Below, piece by piece: positions 1-12,539 of a DNA stretch of 64,000 bases. Source of the stretch: Odobenus rosmarus divergens (taxonomy: Eukaryota; Chordata; Mammalia; Carnivora; Odobenidae). The translations under genes and the position numbers were made by a program. The notes under the pieces were generated by a model that saw only the letters and a list, made by a program, of their open reading frames with translations, was not told the origin of the DNA and made no database searches. The DNA is taken from positions 1,210,300 to 1,274,299 of the forward strand of contig NW_004450276.1 in the NCBI RefSeq assembly GCF_000321225.1. Reading direction: 5' to 3'. The first letter of the stretch is position 1; each line of letters begins with the position of its first letter.

Positions 1-119
1 ACCTTGGAATCAAAGGGCCTTGGCTGCGCTTCATATGCCTGGGGCTTTGCTTTGCAGGAAACGGATCTGAGGCAGAAGGTTTCCAAATGTCCCTGAATCA
101 AATTATATACCAGTGACAC

Positions 120-325
120 CCTACATTTGATTAGCACGTTGTAATTTTATAAGCACCATCACAAACATCCTAACCTCGTCCTCAACACCATGTTATTTTT
201 TTTTTTAATGAAGAAAGTGAGGCTTAACAAGTATGCTAGCTATTAAAGTGTTGCCTCATCCAATATAAGCTAGTAACTCATCCAAGATCATACAGATAGT
301 GAGGAGTAGAGTCAGGAACTTATTT
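120..325 (-). repeat. MIR, minus
   Basis: The plus strand carries an antisense MIR core: 'attagcacgttgtaattttataagcaccatcacaaacatcctaa', then 'gaagaaagtgaggcttaacaag', then 'ccaagatcatacagatagtgaggagtagagtcagg'. A T-rich interruption at 197-206 splits it. Confidence 0.75.
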
Positions 326-1073
326 CTTCTCTCCCCAAATTCTATGTTATATTATATCACTTCTCTTTAAAATGCTCATGATAGTTATTAAGTTATATAT
401 ACCAAATTGTCACTTTATGAAAGTATAAGACCTCAGATTTTCAAAGAAACAACTGATTTTTTGAAAAGTTTAGAATAGTAATTCTTTTATTTGAGACTAT
501 TCCTAACACTTGTAATATCAAATAAATTTAAGTTTTAATTAATAAAATTATAAGAAAAAACTGCAAGGGAAAAAATATGAGAAATCTTGCTCCCATATAT
601 GTAAAATTCTAAAGTCATGAAAATTATCAATATGCAATTACTTCCATTTAGTTCCCAAGGCAGAACTCGCAAATTATATTACTATTGGCTACACATATAA
701 CATAGTTGCATAATTTATAGATATATAATTCTTATTGAAGTCTACGGCCAAAAGTTTTCTAGGCCTAAGAATTGGGTTTCTGATCTGCTGTTCCAGTGGT
801 AAAAGTCAGAGAAATACACAAAAACAAAACCCCAAAAACCTGTACATTTCTATTAATTCTTCTCTAGATGACAATAGTAAAATTTTGAAGTTGAATCCAC
901 AAAAGAAAAAGTGGCCACCATCCCTGGAAGTTCCAACTACAGGGGCTCTAAAAACAAAGGCATATCTGGTTAAGTGGTAATTCCTACAAGAAGTTAATCA
1001 GTGTCTTTACAAAGTATTCAGAGTTTTGTCAAATTTCCAGATACCAACACATACCTTCAAAATACCTAAACTT

Positions 1074-1268
1074 GGGGCACCTGGGTGGCATGGTTGGTTA
1101 AATGACCAACTCTGGGTTTTGGCTCAGTCTTGATCTCAGGGTCATCATAAGAAATGCGTTGGGCTCTGTGCTCAGTGGGGAGGTCTGCTTGAATATTCTC
1201 TCCCTCTGCCCACACCCCTCCTCCCTCTCTCTAAAATAAATAAATAAATCTTTTTTTAAAAAAAATAC
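1074..1268 (+). mobile_element. CAN/SINEC-type tRNA-derived SINE
   Basis: Head ggggcacctgggtggc, diverged body with 'ggctctgtgctcagtgggg', CT-rich stretch and (AAATA)n tail. Flanks aatacctaaactt and aatacgtaaaca resemble a target-site duplication. The variant 'gttttggctca' and the missing 'catgatc' box mark an older copy. It is antisense to CUBN. Confidence 0.93.
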
Positions 1269-1441
1269 GTAAACATATTTATCACATGAAAATAGGAGAC
1301 TTGCTAAAAGAGTAGAATCTGGCACATAACAGAAAATAAATGTTTGATGTACAGATGAGTTCCATATATAAGAGTATATGGGCCTCTAAGAATAGAGGGC
1401 TAAGCATGAGGGAAAGCCCAGAGTTAAGGACTAACTCTCCT

Positions 1442-1634
1442 GGGCACCTGGGTGGCTCAGTTGGTTAAGCGACTGCCTTCGGCTCAGGTCATGATCCTGG
1501 AGTCCCTGGATCGGGCTCCCTGCTCGGCAGGGAGTCTGCTTCTCCCTCTGACCCTCCCCCCCCTCATGTGCTCTCTCTCTCTCATTCTCTCTGTCTCAAA
1601 TAAATAAATAAAATCTTTAAAAAAAAAAAAAAAG
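1442..1634 (+). mobile_element. CAN/SINEC-type SINE, young-looking
   Basis: Head gggcacctgggtggctcag, box 'gactgccttcggctcagg', CT-rich region with 'ctgaccctc', and a long A tail. The flanking duplication is ggactaactctcct on the left and gaactaactctcct on the right. It is antisense to CUBN. A short internal deletion (tccctggatcgggctccc) removes part of the usual 'gatcgagtcccgcatcggg'. Confidence 0.95.
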
Positions 1635-2269
1635 AACTAACTCTCCTCTCTCTCTCATGGATTGGAATGTAGAAATGCATAGCAGGCATGACAGGCAGTA
1701 AAAGAGGCTATTCACAGTGGGAAAGAGGTCAATTGGGGCTGCTTTCTGGGCAGGCTTTTTACATTCTGGGCCCCAGTGGCGCGGAGGAGGGTCTGATCAC
1801 AGGGCATGGGCCACACCACACACACAGCTCCTGGTGCCCTTCTTACTGGCTGTGCCAACCTGTTGCCAACACAGCCAGAGAACACAGAAGGCGGAAGGTG
1901 AGCCGAGGACATCAGACCTGTCCCCAAAGCCCAGAGTGTTCAGGACACATGACATTATGGCGCTATGGGAATCCTCCATACTCTAAGCTCTACCCAGAAG
2001 TTAGAATTGAGCCAAACATTTATGAATTTTAATAGCTGATGCTTTAATATCTTAAGGAGATTTGGGGAATATCAACCCTGTTTTGAAGGCAACAAGTGTT
2101 AACTCCAGCATTAGGTGACACTGGGGTGGGGAGCCATCCCTTTATGATGCCACGTATAGAAGCCTGGGGTCAGAGTCCTAAGCGCTGGTAATCTGAGAAA
2201 ATAAAGGGAACTTTGGCCTTCCCAGATACTTACTGATGATAGAAATATGTGTGACTGACACGAGGAGAT

Positions 2270-2372
2270 AACTCATATTGCTCATCAGAATTAAATGAGT
2301 GCAAAGATACAAAGTACTTACAATGCTTCCTGGCACATAGTAAGTACTCGAGAGATATTAGTCTCTATTATG
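2270..2372 (+). repeat. MIR, 3' part
   Basis: Contains 'gaattaaatgagtgcaaagatacaaagtacttacaatgcttcctggcacatagtaagtactcgagagatatta', the end of the MIR consensus. Confidence 0.75.
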
Positions 2373-2565
2373 AAAGTGAGACAAAGAGAAAGCTAAATCG
2401 CTGTTTAAGACATGAATAAAAGTAGGAAGCTATGGAAGCAAAAATGAAAAGAGCTGTCTGAGGGTGGGGGTTTGTCCAGTAATATGAATGAGGTTGCGGC
2501 CTGGGCAGGGCACATAATCCATGCAGATTACCTAATGGGGACTGCGGGGGTGGGAGGTGGGGGCA

Positions 2566-3003
2566 TTTTCTGATCTGGCTCCAAGTGATTCATGCCCTTG
2601 TGTAATCTCCTCCCTTTCCCAGAATGTGGGCTAGACCTACTGACTTGCTTCTAACAAATAGATAAGTGTCCAAAGTGATGGGATGTCACTTCCATGATTA
2701 GGTTACAAAAGATCGACTCTTCCATCTTGTCAGCTCTCTCTCTTGCTGGCCCTCTCTGAAGCAAGCTCCTATGCTGTAAGACACCCAGCAGAGAGGCCTG
2801 CCTGGTGAGGAGCTGAGGAGGCCTACAGCCCATTATCTGCCATGAACCAAATCCACTGAATCCTGCCAACAACCCTGTGAGTGAGCTAGGAAAGAGCCAG
2901 GTAAGCAGCACTGGCATTCCTAACCCACAGAAAGTATCAGTGCTATTGTTTTAAGGCATTAGGTTTTGGGGAAATTTGTTATTCAGCAATAGATAACTAA
3001 TGC
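2566..3003 (+). mobile_element. Old MaLR/MLT-like solitary LTR
   Basis: Phrases in order: 'gtgatgggatgtcacttccatgattaggttacaaaaga', 'ctctctctcttgctggccctctctgaagcaagctcc', 'agagaggcctgcctggtgaggagctgagg', 'tattgttttaaggcattaggttttggggaaatttgttattcagcaatagataactaatgcag'. These mark a mammalian ERVL-MaLR-type LTR end. No internal retroviral region is attached. Confidence 0.7.
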
Positions 3004-3850
3004 AGGAGGTGTGAAATGAAGGAGTAAGGAAGGAATGAACAGTGGAGTCTTCAGGATAAGGATGTCTAATATCACATTAGATCTTCGTTGCTGTGCTGCT
3101 CTTTGCAGTAATCACCTGCCAGTCTTGAAATACTTAGTCAAAGTCTACTACACAAAAGAACCTCAAGTTTGTGGTATTTTGAAGAAATAAAGAAAAAATT
3201 ATAAATTCCAACATTCTCTTACAAGGGAGAGAGAGAAAGCAAAAGGCCATAAGAAGAAAGAGAGGGCTTGAAAAGTGAACAGTGGCAAGAGATGGCCATC
3301 AGGGTGACCTCCTCTCTTCTCTATGCAGAAATTCCGAAAAATATTATAGAGAATAATGGGTTTCCTAGACCCCTGAGTCTCCTTTTCCACACCTGGAGTG
3401 ATCAACCACTGAAAACTCTACTGAAAGGAGCAAAAATTACTCATGAACTTAGTGACTTGGAGGTCACTGGAGGTCTAATGAGTTGCCAGGGCATGATGAT
3501 GGGCAGACACTAACTGAGTGCGCTGAGCTGTGTGTGCAAAAGGAAGAAATGAAGACAGCGTGACACCTTCACTTCCCTTTTAATAGTTGGTTCTCCCAGG
3601 GATGGAGGGAGGAGTCACTGAAGTAACATGCGCTGCCTGGCACATGAGAAACATTCAGGGAATCCAGTTGCCCTTCGGGGGAATCCCACCAAAACGGTGG
3701 GATTTCTTTGTTTCTGCCTTTGTTCTTTGGAAAGTAAGGCTATCACAAATTGTTCAAGAATTTATAGGATCCATTAATGTATCAGTTGAGTATCCAGCCT
3801 AGTTCAGGAAAGGCAGTGATTTTCAATCTATGTTCCTCCCCAAGGTCCCC

Positions 3851-3981
3851 AGGTCATGATCTCAGGGTCATGGGGTTGAGCCCTGCATTGGGGCTCTGTG
3901 CTCAGTGGAGAGTCTGCTTGGGATTCTCTCTCCTTCTCCCTCTGCCCCTCACCCACCAAAATAAATAAATATTTTTTTTAA
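3851..3981 (+). mobile_element. 5'-truncated CAN SINE
   Basis: Starts inside the element at 'caggtcatgatctcagggtcatgg', continues through 'ggctctgtgctcagtggagagtctgcttggg' and the CT-rich block, and ends in an AAATA and A-rich tail. The tRNA-like head is missing, so this copy cannot carry an intact pol III promoter. Confidence 0.9.
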
Positions 3982-4129
3982 AGGGTGTAGATATCCATGG
4001 TTAGCTCAAACCACACTGTTCATGTCCTTTCAGTTGCATGACTTTTGCTGACAGGCAATGCGCAGATTCTGGCCCATCTGACATTTTCCATCAGAACAAG
4101 TAAGGCCCAGTGGGCAGTGCACTGATCTG

Positions 4130-4385
4130 AGATTCAGAACATGTGGGAAGCACAGAGACCTTATGGTCAGAACACCTGGAGGCATTCTGCTCTTAGAGTC
4201 TGGACACCTAGACTTGAGAGCTGGGTTGACCTCTGGTATTTGTTTTCTTGCCAAGGCACTTTAGAATCTTGTGGTTATCATTTCATCATCTTAAAAATGG
4301 AAGTAGAGAATTCCTCCCTGCCTCATCATTGTAAAGCTCAAATAGGACATTGTGCTGAAAGTTCAGTGGAAATTATATAGTATGG
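4130..4385 (+). repeat. MIR
   Basis: Shows the MIR order: 'gcattctgctcttagagtctggac', 'gagctgggttgacctctggtatttgttttcttgccaaggcactt', 'tcatcatcttaaaaatggaag', 'cattgtaaagctcaaatag'. Diverged but in full order. Confidence 0.65.
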
Positions 4386-4509
4386 ATGGGAAGGTGGGTT
4401 TCTCCAATTCATTATAGGAATTATCATACATTCATTTTGAGTGGAATTTGGCAACATAGGGTAAATGTAAAAGCTAGCACTTTAACTTCAACGTGTCTCC
4501 CTGAGGGAA

Positions 4510-4840
4510 ACTCTTGCATTATTGCATTCAGAAATTTGTATAAAAATGTCCATAGCTGTAAGAGTTGCAACAGCCAAATATTGGAAGCAATCTGATTGTA
4601 CATTAATGGCAGAACGTGTATGTGATTTGTGGTATACTCATGAAATTGAATATTATATGGTGGCAAAAAGAATGCATTAGGTCTGAATGCATTACAGCAT
4701 AGGCAAATGTTAAAAATGGAACTTTGAGTGCAAAGAGCAAATGGAAGGATATTGTATTGTGCGCTATTATTTTCATTAACTTTTGAAACATGCAAAATAA
4801 TATTGTATACTGTATATGAAAAAGTATAAAAAAATGAAAA
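4510..4840 (+). mobile_element. Old L1 3' fragment
   Basis: Contains 'aaaatgtccatagctgtaagagttgcaacagccaaatattggaagc', 'acattaatggcagaacg', 'gtggtatactcatgaaattgaatattatatggtggcaaaaag', the usual order of mammalian L1M 3' ends. A 217-codon open frame on the opposite strand over this stretch is a by-product of T-rich L1 antisense. Confidence 0.75.
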
Positions 4841-5164
4841 AGTATGAAAATAGCCATGGCAATAATAAACCCAAATTCCATAAGTGGTTTCCTCCAAGAT
4901 AAGAATAGGGAGTAGTATCAGTGTGTGGGCTATACATGGAACTTCACTGTCTCCTGAGTAATTCATTTGTTTTGGGAAGAAAAAGAACTTGAAGCAGATA
5001 TGGCAAAATATTACAACTTGGCAAGTCTGGACAGTGAAATGATTTTGTTCATTATATACTCTCCATGCAGTATACAATCCATGCTTTCCAAATACTTAAA
5101 ATATTTCATAACAGAGTGTTCAGTAAAGAAAAGAGCATTTATATCAAGGAAATAATATTTTCAC

Positions 5165-5530
5165 ATATAAATGTGCTCTTCATAGCATTATTATAATAAA
5201 AAAAGAAGTAATCAAAATGGTCAATAATAAGCCAGTGGTTAAATGAGTTCTAGTATGTCCGTATAATTGATTATCTACCCAAATAAACTATTTTTAAGGA
5301 GAAACATATTAAATAATGGTAAGTGAAAAAAGTAGGATTCAAAATGAAGTGTGGTGTTACCTTAACTGTCTATGTTTACGTGTGCATAAGCATGCATGTA
5401 TATGTTTGGATAGGTATGTTTGTGTAGGAAATAAGCCAAAATGTTTAACAGTTTGTCCTTATATTGCAATATTACGGATGGCATTAATTTCTTTTTTCTT
5501 CTTTTCTGTATTTCAGAAATTTAATATGAG
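5165..5530 (+). mobile_element. Old L1 3' fragment
   Basis: Shows 'cttcatagcattattataataaaaaa', 'aataagccagtggttaaatgagttctagtatgtccg', 'aaatgaagtgtggtgttacc' and the later 'tatgtttacgtgtgcataagcatgcatgtatatg', a second diverged copy of L1M-type 3' sequence, possibly the same insertion as the one ending at 4840. Confidence 0.65.
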
Positions 5531-7039
5531 GAACATATAAAACCTTTAAATACCATACATATTTAAAATATTTAAGTGTGTGCCAGTCAGACATGTAAAT
5601 AAATGATTCTGTACAAAGACAAGAAAGTACACCATTCCTCCAACAGTACCGTGGTAGCTAAGCCAGATGGTTACTAATGCCACTTAATCTGGCCTTTTGC
5701 TGCCTGACAGGAATGTAGTCAAACAGATATGGGTTCTGTTCTAAGAGTTCCACGACAGTTGTTGGTTGGCTGATATCTCCAACTGTACCACAGACCTCTC
5801 TCCAGGCTCTAGGCTTATCTATCCTGTGGCATTCAGGTCATCACTGCTTGGATGGCCCCACAAACCTTGAACGTCAGTGTCTCAGACTGAAGTCATCTTC
5901 CCTCCCCTAATTCCTCCTTCACCTCATTTCTTGCCTCAGACCTCTCCCATATCCCCCAAATCCAGGGGATCTTTACGTTCTGTCAATTCTCTCTCCAAGG
6001 TCTCTCCTAGGTCCCTCCGGCCACTCCCTGCCCGCCCCCCGCCATCGTGGGGCCTTCTCTGGGCGAGGGACCTCACCATCTCCCACCTTGGTCACCACGG
6101 CAGGCTGAAGTTTTCCCTGCCTAAATTTGTGTCTCCTTTAACTTGGGTTCCCAACAACGGCACTGCAGTGCAGTTTTTATAAAATGTAAAATGTGATACA
6201 AGAAAGCCGAGGTTCCCCATCCTGTAAAATATTGCACTAGGTAAAGATAAGCTTTGCTTAGAGTGAAAGAGCAAGTGTCTGACCCAGATGCAGCGCACAG
6301 CACTGAGCCCCAAGCCCCCTGCCCGCTGATCTGATCCACACTCTGGCTGACCAAGTGACTCATGATCGCCTCACTGAGATTGTCAGCGCTCACAGTCCGA
6401 AGTATATGACTGAGCGGGGAAAAATGAATGTTAGTTTCCTCAGGAATGTTTGCATTTTCTATTCCTTCAGATCATGTTGGAGAGTAGGAAGTAGGAAAGC
6501 ACTTCTATGGCCTCTCCTATTTTCTGGCTTTACGAAGTTGCATCTCTCTCAGGGAGGAAATAAACCCACTGAATGTGTGGGTTAAAATCTATTACAAGCC
6601 AGAGTAAGAGGAAATTCTTTTAATTCAAAAGCAAAACACACAGCATGTTCTATAATCCTCCAAAGTACGACAGTGTTTGGCCTGAGCTTCAGAGTTGAGC
6701 TTTCCACGCAAACAAATCGTGAATGTGTACGAATAGATATGTGTGTATGACTATCCTCTTGTTTTCATCTTCTGCTCTACTATTTTTTTCCTTCTGAACT
6801 CATTTGTGAATCTTCTGGAAGGTATTAAAATAACACATTTATGAGGTGACACAATTCACTGAGATGACAGAGTGGAGAATGTGTGAAAAAATTATAATAG
6901 TTTAAGATTTTAAAGAATATTAAGGTAAGATAAAATGAGTCTGTTCATAACTAATGAGGATAGTTAGCAATGAACTTTGGATTATGGATCCAGTTCTGTG
7001 TACCTACGGTTCACAGTTTTTAAAAAGATAAGACCTTTA

Positions 7040-7084
7040 ATGTAGTATTAGTAGTAATAGAAGCAGTAGTAGTAGTAATAGAAA
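7040..7084 (+). repeat. Imperfect (AGT)n microsatellite
   Basis: 'gtagtattagtagtaatagaagcagtagtagtagtaatag', interrupted agt/aat triplets next to a MIR. Confidence 0.9.
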
Positions 7085-7258
7085 AATGAGGAGTAACAAT
7101 TAACATTTATCTGTACAAGACACTGTGCTAAATGCTTTATGTTTAAAAAAATTCAATTCTTCTTCCAATTCCACTTTACAGTTGGTAAAATTGAGACTCA
7201 GAAAGCAGAACTTGCTTAGTCACACACTAAGCAGTGTAGAGCCAGTATATGAATCCCA
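7085..7258 (-). repeat. MIR, minus
   Basis: The plus strand has 'aattaacatttatctgtacaagacactgtgctaaatgctttatg', 'cactttacagttggtaaaattgagactcagaaagcag', 'ttgcttagtcacacactaagcagtgtagagccag'. Confidence 0.75.
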
Positions 7259-8211
7259 TCTGTGGGACATCTGAGCAATTACCATGAAACCAACTGAAAA
7301 GATAAAATCCAGTTTTATTCATTGAGAATAGAATATTGAGAGATCATGATTCTCTGAAGTTAAGCGATATGTCCATGATCTCCGAGAAAGATAATCATGG
7401 GAGCTCAGGAAATAGAATGGAAATGTCTCATTTATTTAGACCTGCAATAAAGCATCCTCAGTGGCATTGGGGAAAGTCTTATTTGGGGCTCCCATGGATT
7501 TCAGAGCAGTTGGCACCTGTCATGCATTCCATCCCACTGAACATGCATGGGATTCCTAGCATGGCTAATTCAGCAGACAGTGTAACAAAGGGCACAATGT
7601 CCAGGACCAATAAATAAACCTAAAATGTATATCCCTGATCCCTAAACTCAGTTTTCCTCTTTGATTCAGATATAAATCCACTTCTTTTCCTTTTCTGGTC
7701 TAAAAAACCACAACCTGTCTGGTCTAGTATGGCCTCCTCTCTCACCTGGGCCTGGCTTTATTTGGTTTTCAACCCAGTCTTTACCTTTTATTTCATTTTT
7801 AACTCCCTGCAACATATGTCTACTGCTTTGGATTGGCTTAAAGATGATCAGGGGGAAGGATAAGATATGTGGGGTACAGAAGAGATCATTTACATAGGGG
7901 TAAAATGTCAATTTGGCGGATGAGAGTCTCTAAAATATTTTCATGCACTACACGTGGTGGTGTAGCTGTTAATGGAATTCCCATTTGGAATGGGAACGTC
8001 TCCAAGATAGAGGAAATATTAAGTGATAGGGAGGGGGATCCCTTAGGAAAATATCCAAGCTGTTAAAGTCATAAGTGTATGTGAGGAAGGAAATGAAAAT
8101 ATTACTCATTATAGCAGCTTTCCTTGGGGGTGGGGGAGGGGGAGGAAGTGTGGGGTTCCTCAGTCGGTGATGGTTGCTGGCTCCACACCTCTGAGATTAA
8201 ACACCAGGTTA

Positions 8212-8468
8212 GGGGCGCCTAGGCGGCTCAGGTGTTAAGTGTCTGACTTTGGCTCAGGTCATGATCCCAGGGTCCTGGGATCGATCCCCCACATCGATCC
8301 CCCACATGGATCCCTCACATCGATCCTCCGCATGGATCCCTGCATCGGGCTCCCTGCTCTGCAGGAAGCCTGCTTCTCCCTCTCCCACTCCCCCTGCTTG
8401 GGTTCCTGCTCTCACTCTCTCTCTCTCTGTCAAATAAATAAATAAAATCTTTAAAAAATAAAAACAAA
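8212..8468 (+). mobile_element. CAN SINE carrying an internal minisatellite
   Basis: Head ggggcgcctaggcggctcagg, a normal box 'catgatcccagggtcctggg', CT-rich region and A-rich tail. The flanking duplication is taaacaccaggtta on both sides. It is about 60 bases longer than its relatives because of the 13-bp tandem repeat at 8281-8344. Confidence 0.95.
8281..8344 (+). repeat. 13-bp tandem repeat inside the SINE
   Basis: About five units of the form tcgatcccccaca / tggatccctcaca / tcgatcctccgca lie head to tail. Each unit corresponds to the single 'tcgagccccgca' segment of ordinary CAN SINEs. The units alternate between c and g at the third base, which suggests at least two duplication steps. 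Confidence 0.9.
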
Positions 8469-10997
8469 AAAATAAACACCAGGTTAAATACACAGCCGCC
8501 ATGCATCTCACCTCAGGACTTTGTCACCCCTATTCCTCTGTTGTACATTAGTGCCCTTGGTCTTCAATTTTTACAGATTATAACCGATAGTAATTTGTCG
8601 TTGTTGCAAGCAATAATTCAAAGATTACTGGAAATGTTGATAGGAAAAGACATCCCAGAAGCTCATTTTGTTTTCACAAATAAACAAGCGTTTAGGGAGA
8701 CTGTGAGCTGAAATGCAAACAAAACCAAACAAAGCCTGTGCCCGCAGATCCAGAATTGTGGCTTCAAACTCAGTTATGCTTTGCTTTGGGGATGTAGAAC
8801 ATTGGCACAGCTTTTGGTGACTAATTTGGCACTGCAAGGCAAAATGGCTAGGCAGCTTATCAAAAGCAAGTCACAGAACAAAACGTTTTAAAGAAATCAT
8901 CGGAGATTGTCCTCCAGTAGCAAATGGAAACTAAACTTTCTGTGGGGAAAAGTGAGGGAGAAAGGGAAGAAATGGAGGTGGGGAGAGACTGATTTTTTGT
9001 CATGGATTTATTTGTAAAACAATAAATATTTAAAGAACCGCTTCCACTGTCTCTTTGAAGCACTGAGTTCTATTATTCCTGTGTCTATTTGCTCTGTTTT
9101 GGAAAAGATCAATGTTTTAAAAGAAAACATATCATGGGTAGTGTCCAAAAAATAAAACAAAATATGGATTCTGTGTTCTGTGTTTGCCCTGCTCCGCCCT
9201 GTGCCTTACTGTCAAATTATGTGAACAACAGTAGACTCCTTGGCTTTGGGTGGGGGTAGGGGGTCTGGTCTTCTTCACTTCAAATCACACACTTTGTTTT
9301 CTTTCTCCTCCATCAGCACACAAAGCTTCAGAAAGAAAACAGTTACTCACCATGTGCCCCCATTTTTTTTATACTAGGCTCTGTTAGCCCTAATGTATAT
9401 TTTCTCCAAACAAGAGGCTGGATCTGGACTGTGTTCTGCTTCTTTTATCTGCTTCTGACTGATTCTCACAAGGCAGACATTCCATTGTGCTGAGCAAAAA
9501 GGATGCTGAAATCAGAGGGCAGGAGTCCCCAGGGCCCCCACTAGAGTGCCAGAACCGACCTCTCCCGCTCTCACACTGATCTGCCACCAGCATTTCTCAG
9601 AGATCGATAAGAGCTTGCAGAGCTACATGGATTTAAGGCTCAGAAGAGAGACTCTAATTAAGCAATTAAACTGTCAGTCGGAGGTCACTTTAATACTCAG
9701 CCTTCATGAAAGGCAACATAATGGAGCCATTTTCGTGCTGACCATACAGAGTCATGCCCAACCAGTGGGTTCCACTACTGGCTTAGCAAGAAATACTCAC
9801 AATGTGTCATTCAGGAGAGCCTGAGGTTAATTACACTAGCCACTCAAAAGGGACTGAGCAGAAAGTGCAAACATATTACCAAATTAGTTGCAACCTAAGC
9901 ACCAGTTGAGCTTTCTGATTAGCTCCCCACAATGCCATCACCATTTCAATATAAGTCAGAAAATTCGGTTTCTCTCTCTTTTTTCATTACAGCTGCATGA
10001 AATTCTAGAAAACACACTTCTGGGATGTTATCTAAGTTCTCATGTGGCTCAAAATAGTGAGACTGTATATCAATAATTGTGCCAGGGAGTGAACTCAGCA
10101 CAGCACATTCCCAAATGTGTCATCTGCAATTTTCCACTGAAGCACTGATTATTGCAGGAGAAGAGACCACAGAATTCACTTATTCATGTATTCAGCCATG
10201 CATCTATCAGTAATTCGTGCACCAGATTTCTGTCTTTGGGATACAAAGACTACTGCTGTTGGTTATATGAAAGGAGATGGAGGCTGTACATTTCTGTTCC
10301 ATTTTAAAATTTTCATCCATTTCTTCTTCTTGCTAAATGTTACCTCCACAAGGCCAAGAGAGATGGCTTGGGGTTCCCAGCCTCCACTTAGGACTGCTGG
10401 GGACCGGACCTGCTACAGGAAGAGCTCTCTTCTGCAGGGCAAGTGGAGTGTGGAGATGACATCTTACCCAAGGCCAATCCTGCATCCCAGAGCAGAAATC
10501 GAAGCTTAGCAAGTCTCTGAGAGTCTGACTGTGACCTCTGGAGTGAATCCACACTGATGTCACCAGACCCCCAGTGTCTGTTTCTTCACGTCCCACCTCG
10601 TGCTTCTCTTCCCACCCACAGATGCAACTCCTAACTGGATCCTTTTTGTGGGTTCACCAGGCACTCGATTTTATAAATGAGCCATCTCAGATCCCCCAGC
10701 CATGACGAGAGTGAGCAGTGGAGCCATGCCCAGACACTAGTGCCTAGCGGGGTTTGGCGCATAGTTGACACCACAGATTGAATAGGTGTACGGAGCCCAG
10801 ACTACCTGACTTCAAGGCAAAGACATCTTCCACCTCATATCTGGAATCCTAACACTCTTACTTATATTGATAAATGAAGTCTGGGTTCATCCGAAAGAGA
10901 ATTCAAAATGGTTCCAAAGGAACCCTAGTTTTATTTCTCCCCCTATTTTTTCAGTTGTCCTCTATTCTGCAATTCAGTTCCTTGCATGTACACTGTA

Positions 10998-11166
10998 ATT
11001 TTTTTTAAAGATTTTATTTATTCATGAGAGACAGAGAGAGAGAGGCAGAGGGAGAAGCAGGCTCCCTGCTGAGCAGGGAGACCAATGCGGGATTCAATCC
11101 CAGGACCCCAGGATCATGACCTAAGCCAAAGGCAGATGCTTAACCGACTGAGCCACCCAGGCGCCC
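10998..11166 (-). mobile_element. CAN SINE, minus orientation
   Basis: Read on the minus strand it starts gggcgcctgggtggctcag, has the 'catgatcctggggtcctggg' box and ends in a T-rich (plus-strand) tail. The flanking duplication is tgtacactgtaattttt and tgtacactgtgattttt. It is one of only three SINEs here lying in the same sense as CUBN. Confidence 0.95.
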
Positions 11167-12260
11167 TGTACACTGTGATTTTTATATTTGATCAGAATAC
11201 TTTTACTTTAGGCTTGCTTATGTTTTAGTCCTGGCTGCTATTAATTTTTACCTGGTCTTGATCCTGACCCTCTGGACTTCAATGTTCTTATTTTTAAAAT
11301 AAGACTACTATCCAAAAAAATCAGCATATGACAGTAAATTATCTCTAATGTCTCCTTTTGCAACCTTAACATCCTATGTACCTACGTGTTTGTGACTATT
11401 AGCCATAATGTCTGTTAAAATTAATATTTCCAATTCTGATAATCCAAACTGTTATAGGAGTTGTAAAAAACATGATTGCTGGTCGCATCCAGCCATAATT
11501 GACCTTGATATTTAATAGTACACTTGAGCTCTATTAAAAATCCCATGAACACAAATATTAACTGGCAGTGTCATTGGCAGCTGAATATTTTTATCTTTGC
11601 TAGTGACTCTAAGCAACAGGACCAAGAAATTAACTTGAATGTCTCCAGAATGAATGATTGGCTTTGTAGGAACTTAAACTGCAGAGATGTTATGTAAGAT
11701 ATTGGACTGTGGGTACATTTCACATCCAGTGTCCATCTAACTGTAAAGGATAGATGGTTGGTACCTCAATGCTTGCCTTCATGAACCCCTGGACAACTAA
11801 CTGTAGCTTGGAGCCAAGCTTCCAGCCTCGCCAGGACACTGCCCGACTAGTTCCAAGCTCTGCCGGCCTCCCATCCTATAACTGGGTCCACTTGGCAACT
11901 ACACATAGCAGATCTCTACCCTGGTTTACCAGAATAGTCCTTCTTCACATTACTTTATCTATTTGTAAAGGTAATTTATAAATTGTACAAACAAAAATGA
12001 CTTAGCTTATGTGTGATTTCTGTAATTCTCAATTTAAATAAATTTGCAAATCGAAGAAAACTATATATCTTGGGGTTAGCCATGTGTTTTAATTTCTCAT
12101 CCTGAAAATATGAAATTTATAGGACCAATCCATCTCCAGATCTCTGCCTTGAACATGACTTCATCGGTTATTCCATTTATCCCTTAAATTCAGTTGCTCT
12201 TTTCTACCAGCACCATGCCTTCTCCACATGCTCAAGCTTCTCCATCATTAAAACAAACAA

Positions 12261-12477
12261 GGGCGCCTGGGTGGCTCAGTCATAAAGCATCTGCCTTTGG
12301 CTCAGGTCATGATCCCAGGGTCCTGGGATCGAGTCCCACATCTGGCTCCCTGCTCCGCGGGAAGCCTGCTTCTCCCTCTCCCACTCTCCCTGCTTGTGTT
12401 CCCTCTCTTGCTGTCTCTCTCTCTCTGTTAACAAATAAATAAAATCTTTAAAACAAACAAACAAACAAACAAAAAAC
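12261..12477 (+). mobile_element. CAN SINE with (CAAA)n tail
   Basis: Head gggcgcctgggtggctcag, a shortened 'tcataaagcatctgcctttgg' segment, CT-rich region and AAATAAAATCTTT tail followed by an expanded (CAAA)n run. The sequence just before the head is also caaacaa, so the tail may have grown from the target site. Confidence 0.95.
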
Positions 12478-12539
12478 CAACTTTCCATTGGTCTTGCCTT
12501 ACCCATAGATTATAGTGTTTTATCACCTTATACCATTCA

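Noticed and set aside
1..39. Possible next CUBN exon: minus strand 'ccccag|GCATATGA', which could start AYE like the expected AYDG
   Set aside because: The similarity stops after two residues; the following translation lacks the DG and SRLARTCG expected of CUB10, so the acceptor-like site is probably chance. A few more kb to the left would settle it.
4424..5077. Longest open frame in the window (217 codons, minus strand)
   Set aside because: It lies antisense to an old L1 3' fragment; its F/Y/H/I-rich composition is what T-rich L1 antisense gives. No domain or splice context.
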